The notes: generated by a model from the sequence alone, not told the origin. A stretch of 64,000 nucleotides of DNA from Bradyrhizobium sp. LLZ17 (GCF_041200145.1 NZ_CP165734.1:868001-932000); one strand, 5' to 3'. Positions 9,031-20,660 are shown, counted from the stretch's first letter. Program-made: numbers and translations.

Positions 9031-10273
9031 AACACCGCACCGCCGCGCCGTCCTCCACCATGTCCGGCTGCCGATCCAACGCGACCGCAGGCGAGAGCCA
9101 GATCACCAGCGCCTGCACGCCGAATACAGCGGCTGCCAGATAGAGACACGCTTCCGCACTGTAAAACCCGCCGACGATTGCGCCTAGTGCCGAGCCGAGC
9201 GGACGGGCGCCGTAGCTCATGATGTTGATGGCCGAGACGCGCCCCAACAGGCGCGGCGGCGTCACCGACTGGCGCAGCGTCGTGGTCGAGATCACCCACA
9301 GGATGGGCCCGACGCCGAGCAGGAAGAAGCTGAGGCCGGCGAGCCAGGGCGAGGGGACCGGCACCGTCAGCGCCATCACCACGGCGGCGACGAAGCCGGT
9401 GACGGGGCCGAGGCCGACAACGGTGCCGAAGGCGATGCGCTTCATCACGCGGGTTGCGAGCAGCGCGCCGATCACCATGCCGACGCCGTACATGGTCAGC
9501 ACCGTTCCGACACCGGCGGCGCTCAGGCCGAGATGACGCACGGCGTAAGGCACGAACACCGCGATCTGCAGAAACCAGCCGGTGTTGAAGATGAACTGAG
9601 TGATGAACACTGGTCGCAGCAGCGGGTGGTGGAACACGAATCCCGCGCCTTCCCGGATGTCTTGGAACGGATGGCGCCGCGGCGTGGGCGCGCGCGCCGG
9701 CTCGTAGATTCCGGAGAGCAGTACGACGGCGATCGCCGAAAGTGCCGCGGCAAAGCCGAAGGCCGGGCTCGCGCCCCACCAGCCGACCAGCGCACCGCCG
9801 AGCGCAGGACCACTCGCGAAGGCGACGGTGCGCGCGAGCTCGATGCGGGCATTGGCGGCCGGCAGCAGGTCCGAACTCACCAGCGAGGGTACCAGGGCCG
9901 GCGCGGCCACGCTGTAGACGACCGTGCCGCACACAGCGGCGAAGCCGAGCAGCGCCAGGAGGAGCAGGTTGAGCGCGCCGAGGGCGAGCAGAAGGACGAT
10001 AGCGGCTAGCGCCACCGCCCGCAGCGCCTCGGCGCTCGCCATCAGCGAGCGGCGCGAGATGCGGTCGGCGAGCAGGCCGGCCGGAATGGCGAACAGCACG
10101 AAGGGCAACGTGAGCGCGGTCTGCAGCAGGCCGGTCCGGCCTTCGGCCACGCCGAGCGTCAGCACGGCGACAATCGGGGCCGCCGCCAGCGCGATCTGCT
10201 CGGCGGATTGTGCCGCAAGGTTGGACCAGGCGAGGCGGTTGAACGTGTCGGGGAGGCGGGGCATTTTTGACAT
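9029..10273 (-). CDS. MFS transporter (DHA3/enterobactin-exporter-like)
   Basis: A 414-residue MFS protein with 12 hydrophobic segments. The loop 2-3 motif GLLADRISRRSLM is near residue 63, and ALVPSLVSSDLLPAANARIE follows helix 5, a stretch typical of the MFS_3 group (efflux pumps such as EntS). The substrate is unknown. It is divergent from mntH across 163 bp. Confidence 0.8.
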   Translation of the reverse strand: MSKMPRLPDTFNRLAWSNLAAQSAEQIALAAAPIVAVLTLGVAEGRTGLLQTALTLPFVLFAIPAGLLADRISRRSLMASAEALRAVALAAIVLLLALGALNLLLLALLGFAAVCGTVVYSVAAPALVPSLVSSDLLPAANARIELARTVAFASGPALGGALVGWWGASPAFGFAAALSAIAVVLLSGIYEPARAPTPRRHPFQDIREGAGFVFHHPLLRPVFITQFIFNTGWFLQIAVFVPYAVRHLGLSAAGVGTVLTMYGVGMVIGALLATRVMKRIAFGTVVGLGPVTGFVAAVVMALTVPVPSPWLAGLSFFLLGVGPILWVISTTTLRQSVTPPRLLGRVSAINIMSYGARPLGSALGAIVGGFYSAEACLYLAAAVFGVQALVIWLSPAVALDRQPDMVEDGAAVRC

Positions 10274-10389
10274 GGCGCATTTCCTGCGAAGTCGGTTGGC
10301 GCCAGTATCCGCCCCAGGCGACTGCCAAACCCACCCGCTTCCCGACAGCCGGGGATCGGACCGCGGCGGGAACTAACGCAGCCAGATGC

Positions 10390-10411
10390 AGTTGCAAATG
10401 AGTTGCAATAA
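10390..10411. promoter_or_regulatory. Fur/Mur-type box upstream of mntH
   Basis: AGTTGCA is directly repeated (TTGCAA at 10392 and 10403, 11 bp apart), giving an AT-rich TTGCAAATGAGTTGCAA block 26 bp before the mntH start. Rhizobial Mur/Fur manganese regulators bind TGCAAAT-type sequences, and mntH of Bradyrhizobium is Mn-regulated through Fur. The site therefore probably represses mntH when Mn(II) is sufficient. Confidence 0.5.
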
Positions 10412-10436
10412 GGTCCAGCTTCGGTATTCTCGCCTC

Positions 10437-11790
10437 ATGGATGCCCGATCTCCCGATCTGATCCCGGAAGCCCCCGGCTGGCGCGCTGACGCGCCGACCA
10501 TCAAGAGCCTCGCCGAGGTGAATGCCTCGGTTGCCCTCCCGGCGTCCGGCCGCTGGTGGCGGCGACTGCTCGCTTTCGTTGGTCCGGGTTACATGGTGTC
10601 GGTCGGCTACATGGACCCCGGCAACTGGGCGACGGATCTCGCTGGCGGATCGAAATTCGGTTACACGCTGCTCTCGGTCATCTTGCTCTCGAACCTGATG
10701 GCGATCCTGTTGCAGGCGCTGGCGGCACGGCTCGGGATCGCCACCGATCGCGACCTCGCGCAAGCCTGCCGCGCGACCTATTCGCCTGCAACCAACTTCA
10801 TGCTGTGGCTCGCTTGCGAGGCGGCTATCATCGCCTGCGATCTCGCCGAGGTCATCGGCACCGCGATCGCGCTGAAGCTGTTGTTCGGCATTCCTCTGCT
10901 TGGCGGCGCGTTGCTGGCTGCACTGGATGCCTTCCTGCTGCTGCTCCTGATGAACCGCGGCTTCCGTTTGCTCGAAGCCTTCGTGATGGCGCTGCTTGCG
11001 GTGATCGCGGGTCTGCTTTGCGGCCCAGATCGTGGCCGCGGCGCCGCCGGTCGCGGACGTCCTGCACGGCTTTATGCCGAAGACCGAGATCTTCACCAAT
11101 CCGGACATGCTCTACATCGCCATCGGCATCATCGGCGCGACCGTGATGCCGCATAATCTCTACCTGCATTCGTCGATCGTGCAGACGCGCGCCTATGAAC
11201 GCAACGATACGGGCCGTCGCGAAGCGATCAAATGGGCGACGACGGACTCGACCATCGCGCTGATGCTGGCGCTGTTCGTCAATGCCGCGATCCTCGTCGT
11301 GGCCGCTGCGACGTTCCACGGAAGCGGCCATTCGGATGTCGCCGAGATCGGCCAGGCGTTCGAGCTGCTCTCGCCCCTGCTGGGTCTTGGCATCGCCTCG
11401 ACGCTGTTTGCAATTGCGCTGCTCGCCTCGGGCCTCAATTCGACGGTGACGGCGACGCTCGCCGGCCAGATCGTGATGGAGGGTTTTCTCGACCTGCGCC
11501 TGCCGAGCTGGGCGCGCCGCCTCTTGACGCGGGGTATCGCCATCGTTCCGGTGATCGCCGTCACCGCGATCTATGGCGAGCGCGGCACCGCCGATCTGCT
11601 GGTGTTCAGCCAAGTCGTGCTGTCGATGCAGCTACCGTTCGCGGTCATCCCGCTGGTGCGGTTCGTCTCGGACCGCCGCAAGATGGGGAAGTTCGCGATT
11701 GCCAAATGGGTCGCCGCGATCGCGTGGATCGTGGCGGGCGTGATCGTCGTTTTGAACGTGAAGCTGCTGGCCGATATGCTGTTCGGGTGA
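10437..11790 (+). pseudogene. mntH: Nramp family Mn(II) transporter MntH, frameshifted
   Basis: Two overlapping frames together make one complete Nramp transporter of about 450 residues. The first (from ATG 10437) carries the helix 1 metal-binding DPGNWATD and runs to [11 protein letters not shown]. The second (ending 11790) continues [13 protein letters not shown] and has the helix 6 MPHNLYLHS motif. Removing one base, for example C at 11013, restores the frame exactly. Nramp proteins import Mn(II) with protons. As written, neither half would work. A sequencing error is possible because both halves are otherwise well kept. Confidence 0.8.
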
Positions 11791-11796
11791 GGGCGG

Positions 11797-12573
11797 CTAG
11801 TCCTGCGGCTCGGACGCCGCGTCGCCCTGCGCGTCGATGCGCAGCCAGCCTGAGGGCGCGAGGCGCTGCTGCGGCAGGAAGCGAGCCTTGTAGTCCATCT
11901 TCTTGGAGCCCTCGATCCAGTAGCCGAGATACACATAAGGCAGCCCTTGCCGGCGGGCGCGCGCGATGTGGTCGAGGATCATGAAGGTGCCCATCGAGCG
12001 GCTGACCTGGCCCGGCTCGAAGAACGAATAGACCATCGACAGGCCGTCGCTGAGCACGTCGGTGAGCGCCACCGCGATCAGCTCCTCGCCCCGGCCGGTG
12101 ATGCCGCTATCGGGGCCGCGCTTGCGGTACTCGATGATACGGGTCTCGACGTGGCTGTCCTCGACCATCATGGCGTAGTCGAGCACGGTCATGTCGGCCA
12201 TGCCGCCATGGCGGTGGCGGGAATCGAGATAGGCGCGGAACACCGAATATTGCTCGGAGGTGGGCACCGCGCTGCGCTGCTCACCGATGATGTCGGAATT
12301 GCGGGCGATCACCTTGCGGAAGTTGCGGGACGGGCGGAACTCGTTCGCGATCACCCGGACGGAGACGCAGGCGCGGCACTGGTCGCAGGCCGGACGGTAG
12401 GCGATGGACTGGCTGCGGCGGAAGCCGCCATGGGTCAGCAGGTCGTTCAGGTCACCGGCACGCTCACCCACGAGGTGCGTAAACACCTTGCGCTCGTGTC
12501 GTCCCGGCAGATACGGGCAGGGGGACGGCGCCGTCAGGTAAAATTGCGGGGTGTCGCGCGAGTGCTGGGTCAC
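11797..12573 (-). CDS. bpt: aspartate/glutamate leucyltransferase
   Basis: A 258-residue cytoplasmic aminoacyl-tRNA-protein transferase of the N-degron pathway. It adds leucine to proteins with N-terminal Asp or Glu so that ClpAP/ClpS can degrade them. It shows the family's N-terminal Cys pair in [14 protein letters not shown], an upstream CPYLPGR, and a C-terminal GNAT-like part with [18 protein letters not shown]. The length is typical. It converges on mntH with a 6-bp gap. Confidence 0.9.
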   Translation of the reverse strand: MTQHSRDTPQFYLTAPSPCPYLPGRHERKVFTHLVGERAGDLNDLLTHGGFRRSQSIAYRPACDQCRACVSVRVIANEFRPSRNFRKVIARNSDIIGEQRSAVPTSEQYSVFRAYLDSRHRHGGMADMTVLDYAMMVEDSHVETRIIEYRKRGPDSGITGRGEELIAVALTDVLSDGLSMVYSFFEPGQVSRSMGTFMILDHIARARRQGLPYVYLGYWIEGSKKMDYKARFLPQQRLAPSGWLRIDAQGDAASEPQD

Positions 12574-12691
12574 GGGACGTCGTGGGCCTCCGAAGTGAGT
12601 ATCAGCATCGCGCTACGAAGGCCCCTGGTCAATCGGTCTGCTCGGCAGATCAGCTCAGACAACTTATTCGGTCCTGGTTGATAGGTTATGA

Positions 12692-13225
12692 TCAGTAGGT
12701 TCTGGTGGCCTGAGGCACGGGTGCACGGACGGAATTGTTGATGAGGACCGTTCCCAGCACGAAATCGTGCAGCAGGCGCCGACGGCCGTTGAACAGGCCG
12801 ACCAGGACCACAAAGGGGGACAGGAACGACACCGTCACCCAGAACAGCACGGCGTGGGTGGCGCCGAGCACGAAATAGCCGGGTGCGCCGTACCAGGTGC
12901 GCAACTCCAGGTCCATCACCCGCATACCGATCGTCGCCGAGCGGGGACCACCGATGCAGGCGCCGTAATAGACGATCGCCCAGACCACGGATGCCGGCCA
13001 TGCCAGCCAGAACAGGGCCCAGCCGATGCCGAGCGTGACCACGCCGAACACGGCGATGAAGAGATAGCCGAGGATGACAGGGACGGAGATCACGACCATG
13101 TCGATCAGGAAGGCAAACACCCGCCGAGTCGCCACGCCGCGGAACAGTTCCGGGTTCAGATAAGGGTCGTAGGCATGCGCCCCGCCGTCATTGCGCCAGG
13201 CATTGTCCGAATCCGAATACGACAT
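12692..13225 (-). CDS. RDD family membrane protein
   Basis: A 177-residue protein with a charged N-terminal tail (residues 1-30) followed by an RDD domain: RRVFAFLIDMVVIS at the first helix, two more hydrophobic spans, and a final GLFNGRRRLLHDFVLGT motif. RDD proteins sit in the inner membrane; their roles are mostly unknown. The ATG at 13225 begins MSYSDSDNAW; the frame upstream looks non-coding. Confidence 0.85.
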   Translation of the reverse strand: MSYSDSDNAWRNDGGAHAYDPYLNPELFRGVATRRVFAFLIDMVVISVPVILGYLFIAVFGVVTLGIGWALFWLAWPASVVWAIVYYGACIGGPRSATIGMRVMDLELRTWYGAPGYFVLGATHAVLFWVTVSFLSPFVVLVGLFNGRRRLLHDFVLGTVLINNSVRAPVPQATRTY

Positions 13226-13353
13226 GTCCGTTCTCCCGGGGAAAACTCCCGTGGAAGGACATGGGAGCAGGCGATCCGCGTGCCAAGGGCGCGTCAGGAT
13301 TAACAAGCCGAAATATTCCGGCGATTCTGGGGGCGGCCTGCTGGGAGCCACCG

Positions 13354-14544
<1,191 letters not shown>

Positions 14545-14646
14545 TTATTCTTATACCAGTTCGCATCCTTCCCGTCACCGCGGCTTGACCTGCCGCAAGG
14601 GATAGCGGCCGATTGATTTTGCGGGGCGAAACAGCCAGAAGGGGGC

Positions 14647-15138
14647 ATGTCCGATATTTCCAGCCGCGACGCGGCGCGCGACAGCGCCAATGCCAGGGAT
14701 ACTGCCCGCGACAATGCAATGTCCGTGGCGGCGATCTCGTCGGAGCGCCCGGAGTCCGACGACAATGTCTGGACGCGCCGGCTCGTGCTGTTCTTGCGGG
14801 TGATGGCGCTGCTCTCGATCCTCAAGGGCCTCTATCACTGGGCGCAGGTGACGGGCTTCGTCGGCGGTGAGGACGAGGCGTTCGAGAACCAGTCGATGGC
14901 GTGGCAAGCCTCGACGATCTACTTCGCCGTGATCGAGCTCGTCGCCGCCGTCGGCCTGTGGCTGGCCACGCCCTGGGGCGCGGTGGTGTGGCTGACCACC
15001 GTGGTGTCGATGGCGGTGATCGAACTGATGTTCCCCGGTATCTACGGCGGCAGCCTGGTCGTCGTCGCGGTCGAGGCCATCATGCTCGCCGCTTATCTGG
15101 CGCTCGCCTGGATGGCGGCGCGCGAACGGCCGCCATAG
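14647..15138 (+). CDS. DUF6163-like membrane protein
   Basis: A 163-residue protein with a polar, Ser/Asp/Arg-rich N-terminus (1-42) followed by four hydrophobic segments (about 46-66, 88-110, 113-130, 133-153). It resembles the rhizobial family DUF6163, of unknown function. It is divergent from hemB and lies upstream of ldtR, a neighbourhood I recall as common in Bradyrhizobium. Confidence 0.7.
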   Translation: MSDISSRDAARDSANARDTARDNAMSVAAISSERPESDDNVWTRRLVLFLRVMALLSILKGLYHWAQVTGFVGGEDEAFENQSMAWQASTIYFAVIELVAAVGLWLATPWGAVVWLTTVVSMAVIELMFPGIYGGSLVVVAVEAIMLAAYLALAWMAARERPP

Positions 15139-15484
15139 TTGCTGTTCAGCTTCGGGACGCGACGCGGTTTCACGCGAGCTTGGTTGACCACTCGTTGCTT
15201 CAAATTCGAGGCAAGTTTTCGTTGACCTGGCGCGATCCGCCATAGCTGTTATGGGCACGTTTCGAAACGGGGCGGGGCTGTTCTGGAATGCGACACAATG
15301 GTCGGACGGAGGGTGAACAGGACCTTGCCACGGTGAACAGACGGTTGCGAAAAGTGCTTGTGGCACAGGCTTAATCCGCAATTCACTGTCTTAAATTCAT
15401 GATCTCTTTATTCTCTTATTTAAGCCGATCTTCAAACGGCGCCCCTTAAGTTGCACCTATCAGACGGGACACAAGTTTCGTCGA
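15139..15484. promoter_or_regulatory. ldtR upstream region with CTTAAAT...ATTTAAG inverted repeat
   Basis: This is a gene-free stretch of 346 bp. Its AT-rich end holds an inverted repeat, CTTAAAT (15390-15396) and ATTTAAG (15418-15424), about 100 bp before the ldtR start. It is a likely promoter/operator region and could be an LdtR autoregulatory site, which is inference. Nothing else is recognised. Confidence 0.35.
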
Positions 15485-15520
15485 ATGAGTGTCGATAAAA
15501 ACGACAACAGGGGAAGTGTC

Positions 15521-16039
15521 ATGATGAAAGCCGTCGCAACTGCGGCAGATACCGCGGAACGCGTCTCCGGCCAGCAGGGCTCGGTGCAGACGCTCTATCT
15601 GGAAGCCTTGACTCTGGTGGAGCGGCTGCATCGCCGCCTGCTCGACGTCATCAAGGACGAGTTCGATCGTCGTGGCCGCGCCGACATCAATTCGGTGCAG
15701 GCGCTTCTGCTCTACAACATCGGCGACAAGGAGCTGACTGCGGGCGAACTGCGCACGCGCGGTTACTATCTCGGCTCCAACGTCTCCTACAATCTGAAGA
15801 AGCTCGTCGAGCTCGGCTTCCTCGATCATCAGCGCTCGCGCGTTGACCGCCGCTCGGTTCGCATTCGCCTGACCCCGCAGGGCCAGGAAGTCCGCCGAAT
15901 TGTCGACTCGCTCTACCAGAAGCACGTCAAGACGGTGGAGCAGGTCGGCGGCATCTCGGGCGAGGAGTTCTCGACCCTGAACAAGTCGCTGCACCGCCTC
16001 GAGCGGTTCTGGACCGACCAGATCCTGTATCGGCTCTGA
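15521..16039 (+). CDS. ldtR: MarR family winged-helix regulator LdtR
   Basis: A 172-residue MarR-type DNA-binding regulator. The helix-turn-helix part (about 55-110) includes SVQALLLYNIGDKELTAGEL, then GSNVSYNLKKLVELGFL as recognition helix and a wing with RVDRRSVRIRLT. Sequence and context match rhizobial LdtR, which controls cell-wall L,D-transpeptidase and stress genes. ATG 15521 has a GGGGAAG ribosome site; an in-frame ATG at 15485 lacks one. A terminator follows. Confidence 0.82.
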   Translation: MMKAVATAADTAERVSGQQGSVQTLYLEALTLVERLHRRLLDVIKDEFDRRGRADINSVQALLLYNIGDKELTAGELRTRGYYLGSNVSYNLKKLVELGFLDHQRSRVDRRSVRIRLTPQGQEVRRIVDSLYQKHVKTVEQVGGISGEEFSTLNKSLHRLERFWTDQILYRL

Positions 16040-16115
16040 GTTCCCAAGAACGACGAGGGCCAAGCCGGCCCAACAAGACCGGCGAGCCTTCCAAAAGTGT
16101 CTCACTTCCCCAAGC

Positions 16116-16160
16116 GCATCGGTCCGGCTACTGCCCGGACCGGTGCGTTTTGCCGTTTTT
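16116..16160 (+). terminator. rho-independent terminator after ldtR
   Basis: A 12-bp stem pairs GCATCGGTCCGG (16116-16127) with CCGGACCGGTGC (16135-16146) around a 7-nt loop, followed by GTTTTGCCGTTTTT. Confidence 0.75.
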
Positions 16161-16238
16161 GCAGTTGCGAAAAAAACCTCACAGCCGATCGGAACCAGTT
16201 CCCTTTTTGGCGGTTATGTCCGCGGATCGGAGGACGTG

Positions 16239-16475
16239 ATGCTGGTCGAACGCGGGTTGCAGGCTGTGAACGTCGAACTCGTGAGCGATGCCTACGCCAT
16301 CGCGGCGAATTACCTGCGCCGCTCCGGCGCGATCCCCGATACGCTGGTCACCAATGAGGGGCTGCTCGAGATTATCATCAAGCTGCTCCAGCACGGTGAA
16401 TTCAACAGGATCAGGCTGGCCAACAAGGCCATCGCCAGGTTCGAGGCGCAAGCCGAGGCCAGAGCGGTTGCCTGA
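16239..16475 (+). CDS. small conserved hypothetical protein
   Basis: A 78-residue, mainly helical, soluble protein (MLVERGLQAVNVELVSDAY ... FEAQAEARAVA). ATG 16239 follows GGAGGACGTG, a strong ribosome site; a longer frame back to 16143 runs into the ldtR terminator. No family is recognised. It is followed 38 bp later by another small gene on the same strand, probably co-transcribed. Confidence 0.6.
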   Translation: MLVERGLQAVNVELVSDAYAIAANYLRRSGAIPDTLVTNEGLLEIIIKLLQHGEFNRIRLANKAIARFEAQAEARAVA

Positions 16476-16512
16476 TCAAAACTCCGAAAATCTCCCAAAA
16501 TCAGAGGGTGCC

Positions 16513-16734
16513 ATGGAAGCCACCATCGACCGCATCATGCAAACCTATGACCTGCTCGCCAATCGGACGTCCGCGGCGAGTGCAGAGGCGCGGGAAAAGG
16601 TGACAAACTACCTTAACACTCTGATGGAAGCCGGTGAGAAGGACAGCCACAGGTTGACTGTGTGCGGCCTGACCTATCTGCGCCAGCTGGACGGCACCGT
16701 GGACCCGGTGAAGGCGGGGTATACCGGGCTGTAG
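16513..16734 (+). CDS. small hypothetical protein
   Basis: A 73-residue soluble protein (MEATIDRIMQTYDLLANRT ...). It is rich in helix-forming residues and has a single Cys near residue 50. ATG 16513 follows AGAGGGTGCC. No domain is recognised. The 259 bp after it hold the glyA promoter region. Confidence 0.6.
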   Translation: MEATIDRIMQTYDLLANRTSAASAEAREKVTNYLNTLMEAGEKDSHRLTVCGLTYLRQLDGTVDPVKAGYTGL

Positions 16735-16993
16735 AGAGCGGACGAGCACCATGGGACGACCTTGGCGTTAAGGTCCAGATCGGCCCTTTTGGATGAGGCG
16801 AGACCGGAAGGTTCGCGCGAGCTCGCCCATGGTCCGTGTCCCCACCACCATATCTTGCATAAATATCCGGCCCGACCCGCAACTACTTGGCCGGGGGCGG
16901 GCAATGTGGTAGATCGCGCTCGCCGCTTCCGATCGCCACACCAGACCCGCCCGTAGCCCGCCAAAAGGCTGCGGCGGTGGAGATATTCGCAAG

Positions 16994-18292
16994 ATGACCT
17001 TCGCCAAAACCGCCTCCGCACCCGATTCGTTTTTTACCGCCCCGCTCGACCAGGCCGACCCGGAAATCGCCGCCGCCATCAAGGGCGAGCTCGGCCGGCA
17101 GCGCCATGAAGTCGAGCTGATCGCCTCCGAGAACATCGTCAGCCGTGCCGTGCTGGATGCGCAGGGTTCGGTGATGACGAACAAATATGCCGAGGGTTAT
17201 CCGGGCGCGCGCTACTACGGCGGTTGTGAGTGGGTCGATGTCGCCGAGAACGTCGCGATCGACCGCGCCAAGAAGCTGTTTGGCGCTGGCTTTGCCAACG
17301 TCCAAGCCAATTCCGGCAGCCAGATGAATCAGGCGGTGTTTCTGGCGCTGCTCCAGCCCGGCGACACCTTCATGGGCCTCGACCTTGCGGCTGGCGGCCA
17401 TCTCACCCATGGCTCGCCCGTCAACATGAGCGGCAAATGGTTCAAGGCTGCGCACTACACCGTGCGCCGCGAGGACCAGATCATCGACATGGACGCGGTG
17501 GCCAGGCAGGCCGAGCAGGTCAAGCCGAAGCTGATCATCGCAGGCGGCTCGGCCTATTCGCGCACTTGGGATTTCAAGCGTTTTCGCGAGATCGCGGACT
17601 CCGTCGGCGCGTACCTGCTGGTCGACATGGCGCACTTCGCAGGGCTTGTCGCGGGCGGCGTGCATGCTTCGCCTGTCCCGCACGCCCACGTCACCACCAC
17701 GACCACGCACAAGTCGCTGCGCGGTCCGCGCGGCGGCCTGATGCTTTGGAATGACGAGACGCTGACCAAGAAGCTCAACTCGGCGATCTTCCCCGGCCTC
17801 CAGGGCGGGCCCTTGATGCATGTGATCGCGGCCAAGGCGGTGGCGTTCGGCGAAGCGCTGCGGCCGGATTTCAAGGTCTATGCGAAGAACGTCGTCGAGA
17901 ACGCCAAGGCGCTGGCCGAGACGCTGAAGAGCCACGGCTTCGATATTGTCTCGGGCGGCACCGACAATCATCTGATGCTGGTCGACCTCCGGCCGAAAGG
18001 CCTGAAGGGCAATGCCTCGGAGAAGGCGCTGGTTCGCGCCGCCATCACCTGCAACAAGAACGGCATTCCGTTCGACCCCGAATCGCCGTTCGTCACCTCC
18101 GGAATTCGGCTCGGCACGCCGGCTGCGACCACCCGCGGCTTCGGTGTCGCTGAATTCCAGCAGGTCGGCGGCATGATCGCCGAGGTCCTGAACGCGATCG
18201 CGCAATCCTCCGACGGCAAGGCGCCGCTGGTAGAGGCCGCGATCAAGGAGCGGGTCAAGGCGCTCACCGATCGCTTCCCGATCTATCAGTAA
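16994..18292 (+). CDS. glyA: serine hydroxymethyltransferase
   Basis: GlyA (432 residues) interconverts serine and glycine and charges tetrahydrofolate with a one-carbon unit, using PLP. The PLP lysine is in [15 protein letters not shown]. The N-terminal [19 protein letters not shown] and [11 protein letters not shown] segments are family hallmarks, and the length is standard. It is the first gene of a run into nrdR and the riboflavin genes (41-bp gap to nrdR). Confidence 0.97.
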   Translation: MTFAKTASAPDSFFTAPLDQADPEIAAAIKGELGRQRHEVELIASENIVSRAVLDAQGSVMTNKYAEGYPGARYYGGCEWVDVAENVAIDRAKKLFGAGFANVQANSGSQMNQAVFLALLQPGDTFMGLDLAAGGHLTHGSPVNMSGKWFKAAHYTVRREDQIIDMDAVARQAEQVKPKLIIAGGSAYSRTWDFKRFREIADSVGAYLLVDMAHFAGLVAGGVHASPVPHAHVTTTTTHKSLRGPRGGLMLWNDETLTKKLNSAIFPGLQGGPLMHVIAAKAVAFGEALRPDFKVYAKNVVENAKALAETLKSHGFDIVSGGTDNHLMLVDLRPKGLKGNASEKALVRAAITCNKNGIPFDPESPFVTSGIRLGTPAATTRGFGVAEFQQVGGMIAEVLNAIAQSSDGKAPLVEAAIKERVKALTDRFPIYQ

Positions 18293-18333
18293 GATCCAAG
18301 TGAACTGGTAAGAAAACCGGTCAAGGTAAACGG

Positions 18334-18816
18334 ATGCGCTGCCCGAACTGCAACAGTCTCGATACGCAGGTAAAGGACTCGCGTCCGACCGAGGACTCGT
18401 CCGTGATCCGCAGGCGGCGCGTGTGCGTCGCCTGCAATTTCCGCTTCACCACCTTCGAGCGCGTGCAGCTGCGCGAGCTCACCGTGATCAAGCGCAACGG
18501 CCGTCGCGTGCCGTTCGACCGCGACAAGCTGATGCGCTCGGTGTCGATCTCGCTGCGCAAGCGCCCGGTCGAACCGGAGCGCGTGGAGAAGATGGTCTCC
18601 ACTATCGTGCGCGAGCTCGAGACCGGCGGCGAGGCCGAGATCTCCTCGGAGGTGATCGGCGAGACCGTGATGGAACATCTGCGCACGCTCGACGACGTCG
18701 CCTATGTTCGCTTTGCTTCAGTCTATCGCAATTTCCGCGAGGCCAAGGATTTCGCCGACGTGCTCGGCGAGCTCTCCGGCGAGGAGGAAGCGCGGCTTGC
18801 AACGGTACGCAAATGA
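18334..18816 (+). CDS. nrdR: transcriptional repressor NrdR
   Basis: A 160-residue regulator of ribonucleotide reductase genes. It has an N-terminal zinc ribbon (CPNC at residues 3-6 and CVACNF at 31-36) followed by an ATP-cone nucleotide-sensing domain ([19 protein letters not shown] onward). It binds NrdR boxes when dATP is high. Its stop overlaps the ribD start (ATGA), so the two are translationally coupled. Confidence 0.96.
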   Translation: MRCPNCNSLDTQVKDSRPTEDSSVIRRRRVCVACNFRFTTFERVQLRELTVIKRNGRRVPFDRDKLMRSVSISLRKRPVEPERVEKMVSTIVRELETGGEAEISSEVIGETVMEHLRTLDDVAYVRFASVYRNFREAKDFADVLGELSGEEEARLATVRK

Positions 18817-19961
18817 TCTTCCGCATCCTGGAAGATCAATTTGCGCAGAAGGCCCGCGAGACCAAGGACGCCGATCGCCGTTTCATGCAGCTTGCACTGG
18901 CGCTCGGCCGGCGCGGGCAGGGCCGGACCTGGCCTAATCCGGCCGTGGGCGCCGTCATCGTCAGGGACGGCGTGATCGTCGGCCGGGGTTGGACGCAGCC
19001 CGGCGGTCGGCCGCATGCCGAGCCTGAAGCGCTGAGGCGCGCGGGCGAGGCGGCGCGCGGCTCGACGCTCTACGTCACGCTGGAGCCGTGCTCGCATTTC
19101 GGCAAATCGCCGCCCTGCGCCGACGCGGTGATCGCGGCCGGCATCAAGCGGGTGGTGGCGGCGATCGAGGATCCCAATCCGGAGGTGGCGGGTCAGGGCC
19201 ATGCCCGCTTGCGCGCAGCCGGTATCGTGGTGGATGTCGGGCTATGCGCCGACGAGGCGGCATTCGACCATGCCGGCCATTTCCGCCGCATCCGCGACAA
19301 GCGCCCGCAGGTGATCCTCAAGCTCGCGGTCTCGCCCGACGGCAAGATCGGCGCGGCCGGCGGCAAGCCGGTTGCAATCACCGGCGACGCCGCGCGCAAC
19401 CGCGTGCATCTGTTACGCGCCTCGATCGACGCCATTTTGGTCGGCATCGGCACGGTGCTGGCGGACGACCCACTTCTCACCTGCCGCCTGCCGGGCATGG
19501 CCGCGCGTTCGCCGGTGCGCGTGGTGCTCGACCAGAGCCTGCGCATTCCCGCGTCGAGCCAACTCGTGCGCACCGCGCGCGAGACGCCGCTCTGGGTGCT
19601 CGGCTCGGAGCTTGCGGAAGCCGCCGCAGCGACACGGCTTGGCGCTGCGGGTGCGCAGATCATCCGCATACCGCCCGCAAGCGCCTCCGGGCTTGATCTT
19701 CCGGCTGTGCTGCATGCGCTGGCCGAGAAGGGCATCACGCGGCTGATGGTCGAGGGCGGCAGCCGTGTTGCCGCATCCTTCGTCGCCGCCGAGCTTGCCG
19801 ATCAGATATGGCTGTTCCGCGGGGCGGAAGGGGTCGGCGCCGATGGGGTTGATGCGCTCGATGCATTGCCCCTGTCGAAAATCACGCAGTCGCAGGGATT
19901 CCGCGTTCATGCTAGCGAGACATTCGACAGCGATACTCTCACCATCTACGAGCGCGCATAA
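18813..19961 (+). CDS. ribD: bifunctional diaminohydroxyphosphoribosylaminopyrimidine deaminase / uracil reductase
   Basis: RibD carries out the second and third steps of riboflavin synthesis. The N-terminal deaminase domain (about 20-165) has the zinc site HAEPEAL and [16 protein letters not shown]. The C-terminal reductase domain (about 170-380) has [25 protein letters not shown] and [12 protein letters not shown]. It is 382 residues long. ATG 18813 overlaps the nrdR stop by 4 bp, and its stop directly touches the ribE start. Confidence 0.95.
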   Translation: MIFRILEDQFAQKARETKDADRRFMQLALALGRRGQGRTWPNPAVGAVIVRDGVIVGRGWTQPGGRPHAEPEALRRAGEAARGSTLYVTLEPCSHFGKSPPCADAVIAAGIKRVVAAIEDPNPEVAGQGHARLRAAGIVVDVGLCADEAAFDHAGHFRRIRDKRPQVILKLAVSPDGKIGAAGGKPVAITGDAARNRVHLLRASIDAILVGIGTVLADDPLLTCRLPGMAARSPVRVVLDQSLRIPASSQLVRTARETPLWVLGSELAEAAAATRLGAAGAQIIRIPPASASGLDLPAVLHALAEKGITRLMVEGGSRVAASFVAAELADQIWLFRGAEGVGADGVDALDALPLSKITQSQGFRVHASETFDSDTLTIYERA

Positions 19962-20570
19962 ATGTTCACCGGCATTGTCACCGATATCGGCGAGATCGTC
20001 AGCCTGACAGCTGTGGCGCAGGGGCAGTTGCACCGCCTTCGCATCGCCTGCCGCTACGATCGTGCGACCATCGCCGACGGCGCATCGATTGCCTGCAACG
20101 GCGTCTGTCTGACAGTGGTCGCCTCCGGTGTTGACGGCGCCAAAACCTGGTTCGACGTCGATGCTGCGGCCGAGACGCTGGCACTGACGACGGCGAAGCA
20201 CTGGAAGGTCGGCTCAAAGCTCAATCTGGAGCGCGCTCTGAAGATCGGTGACGAGCTCGGCGGCCATATCGTGGCCGGCCATGCCGACGGGATCGCGACC
20301 ATCGTCAGCCGCGAGGACTTGCCCGACATGGCGCGGTTCGAGCTTAGCACCACGCGCGAGCTGGCGCGTTTCATCGCCACCAAGGGCTCGATCACGCTCG
20401 ATGGGGTCTCGCTGACCGTCAATACGGTGAAGGATGTGACCTTCTCGGTGCTGATCATCCCGCACACGCTGACGGTCACGACGATCGGCGGCTGGAAGGC
20501 GGGCGCCGAGGTCAACATCGAGGTCGATTTGATGGCCCGCTATGCGGCGCGGCTGACGGAAATGAAGTGA
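19962..20570 (+). CDS. ribE: riboflavin synthase alpha subunit
   Basis: This 202-residue enzyme dismutates two 6,7-dimethyl-8-ribityllumazine molecules to riboflavin. It begins with the hallmark MFTGIV and contains two lumazine-binding repeats, with SIACNGVCLTV in the first and GSITLDGVSLTVN in the second. It starts immediately after the ribD stop. An 80-bp palindromic repeat separates it from ribH. Confidence 0.95.
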   Translation: MFTGIVTDIGEIVSLTAVAQGQLHRLRIACRYDRATIADGASIACNGVCLTVVASGVDGAKTWFDVDAAAETLALTTAKHWKVGSKLNLERALKIGDELGGHIVAGHADGIATIVSREDLPDMARFELSTTRELARFIATKGSITLDGVSLTVNTVKDVTFSVLIIPHTLTVTTIGGWKAGAEVNIEVDLMARYAARLTEMK

Positions 20571-20580
20571 CGGCGTAGCC

Positions 20581-20660
20581 GTCATTCCGGGATGGTCCGC
20601 AGGACCAGACCCGGAATCTCGAGATTCCGGGTTCGATGCTTCGCATCGCCCCGGAATGAC
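20581..20660. repeat. 80-bp palindromic intergenic element
   Basis: The ends GTCATTCCGG and CCGGAATGAC are exact inverses. Inside lie GGTCCGCAGGACC, GGAATCTCGAGATTCC and ATGCTTCGCAT, each a smaller palindrome. The whole can fold into a branched hairpin. It is a typical dispersed element in Bradyrhizobium and sits between ribE and ribH. Confidence 0.8.

Noticed and set aside
8937..11108. 723-codon leftward open frame
   Set aside because: It overlaps the MFS and mntH genes in another frame, with Arg/Gln/His/Ala-rich low-complexity translation typical of antisense high-GC shadows.
20581..20660. Riboswitch before ribH
   Set aside because: The palindrome matches dispersed Bradyrhizobium repeats, and no FMN-aptamer-like conserved segments are present.
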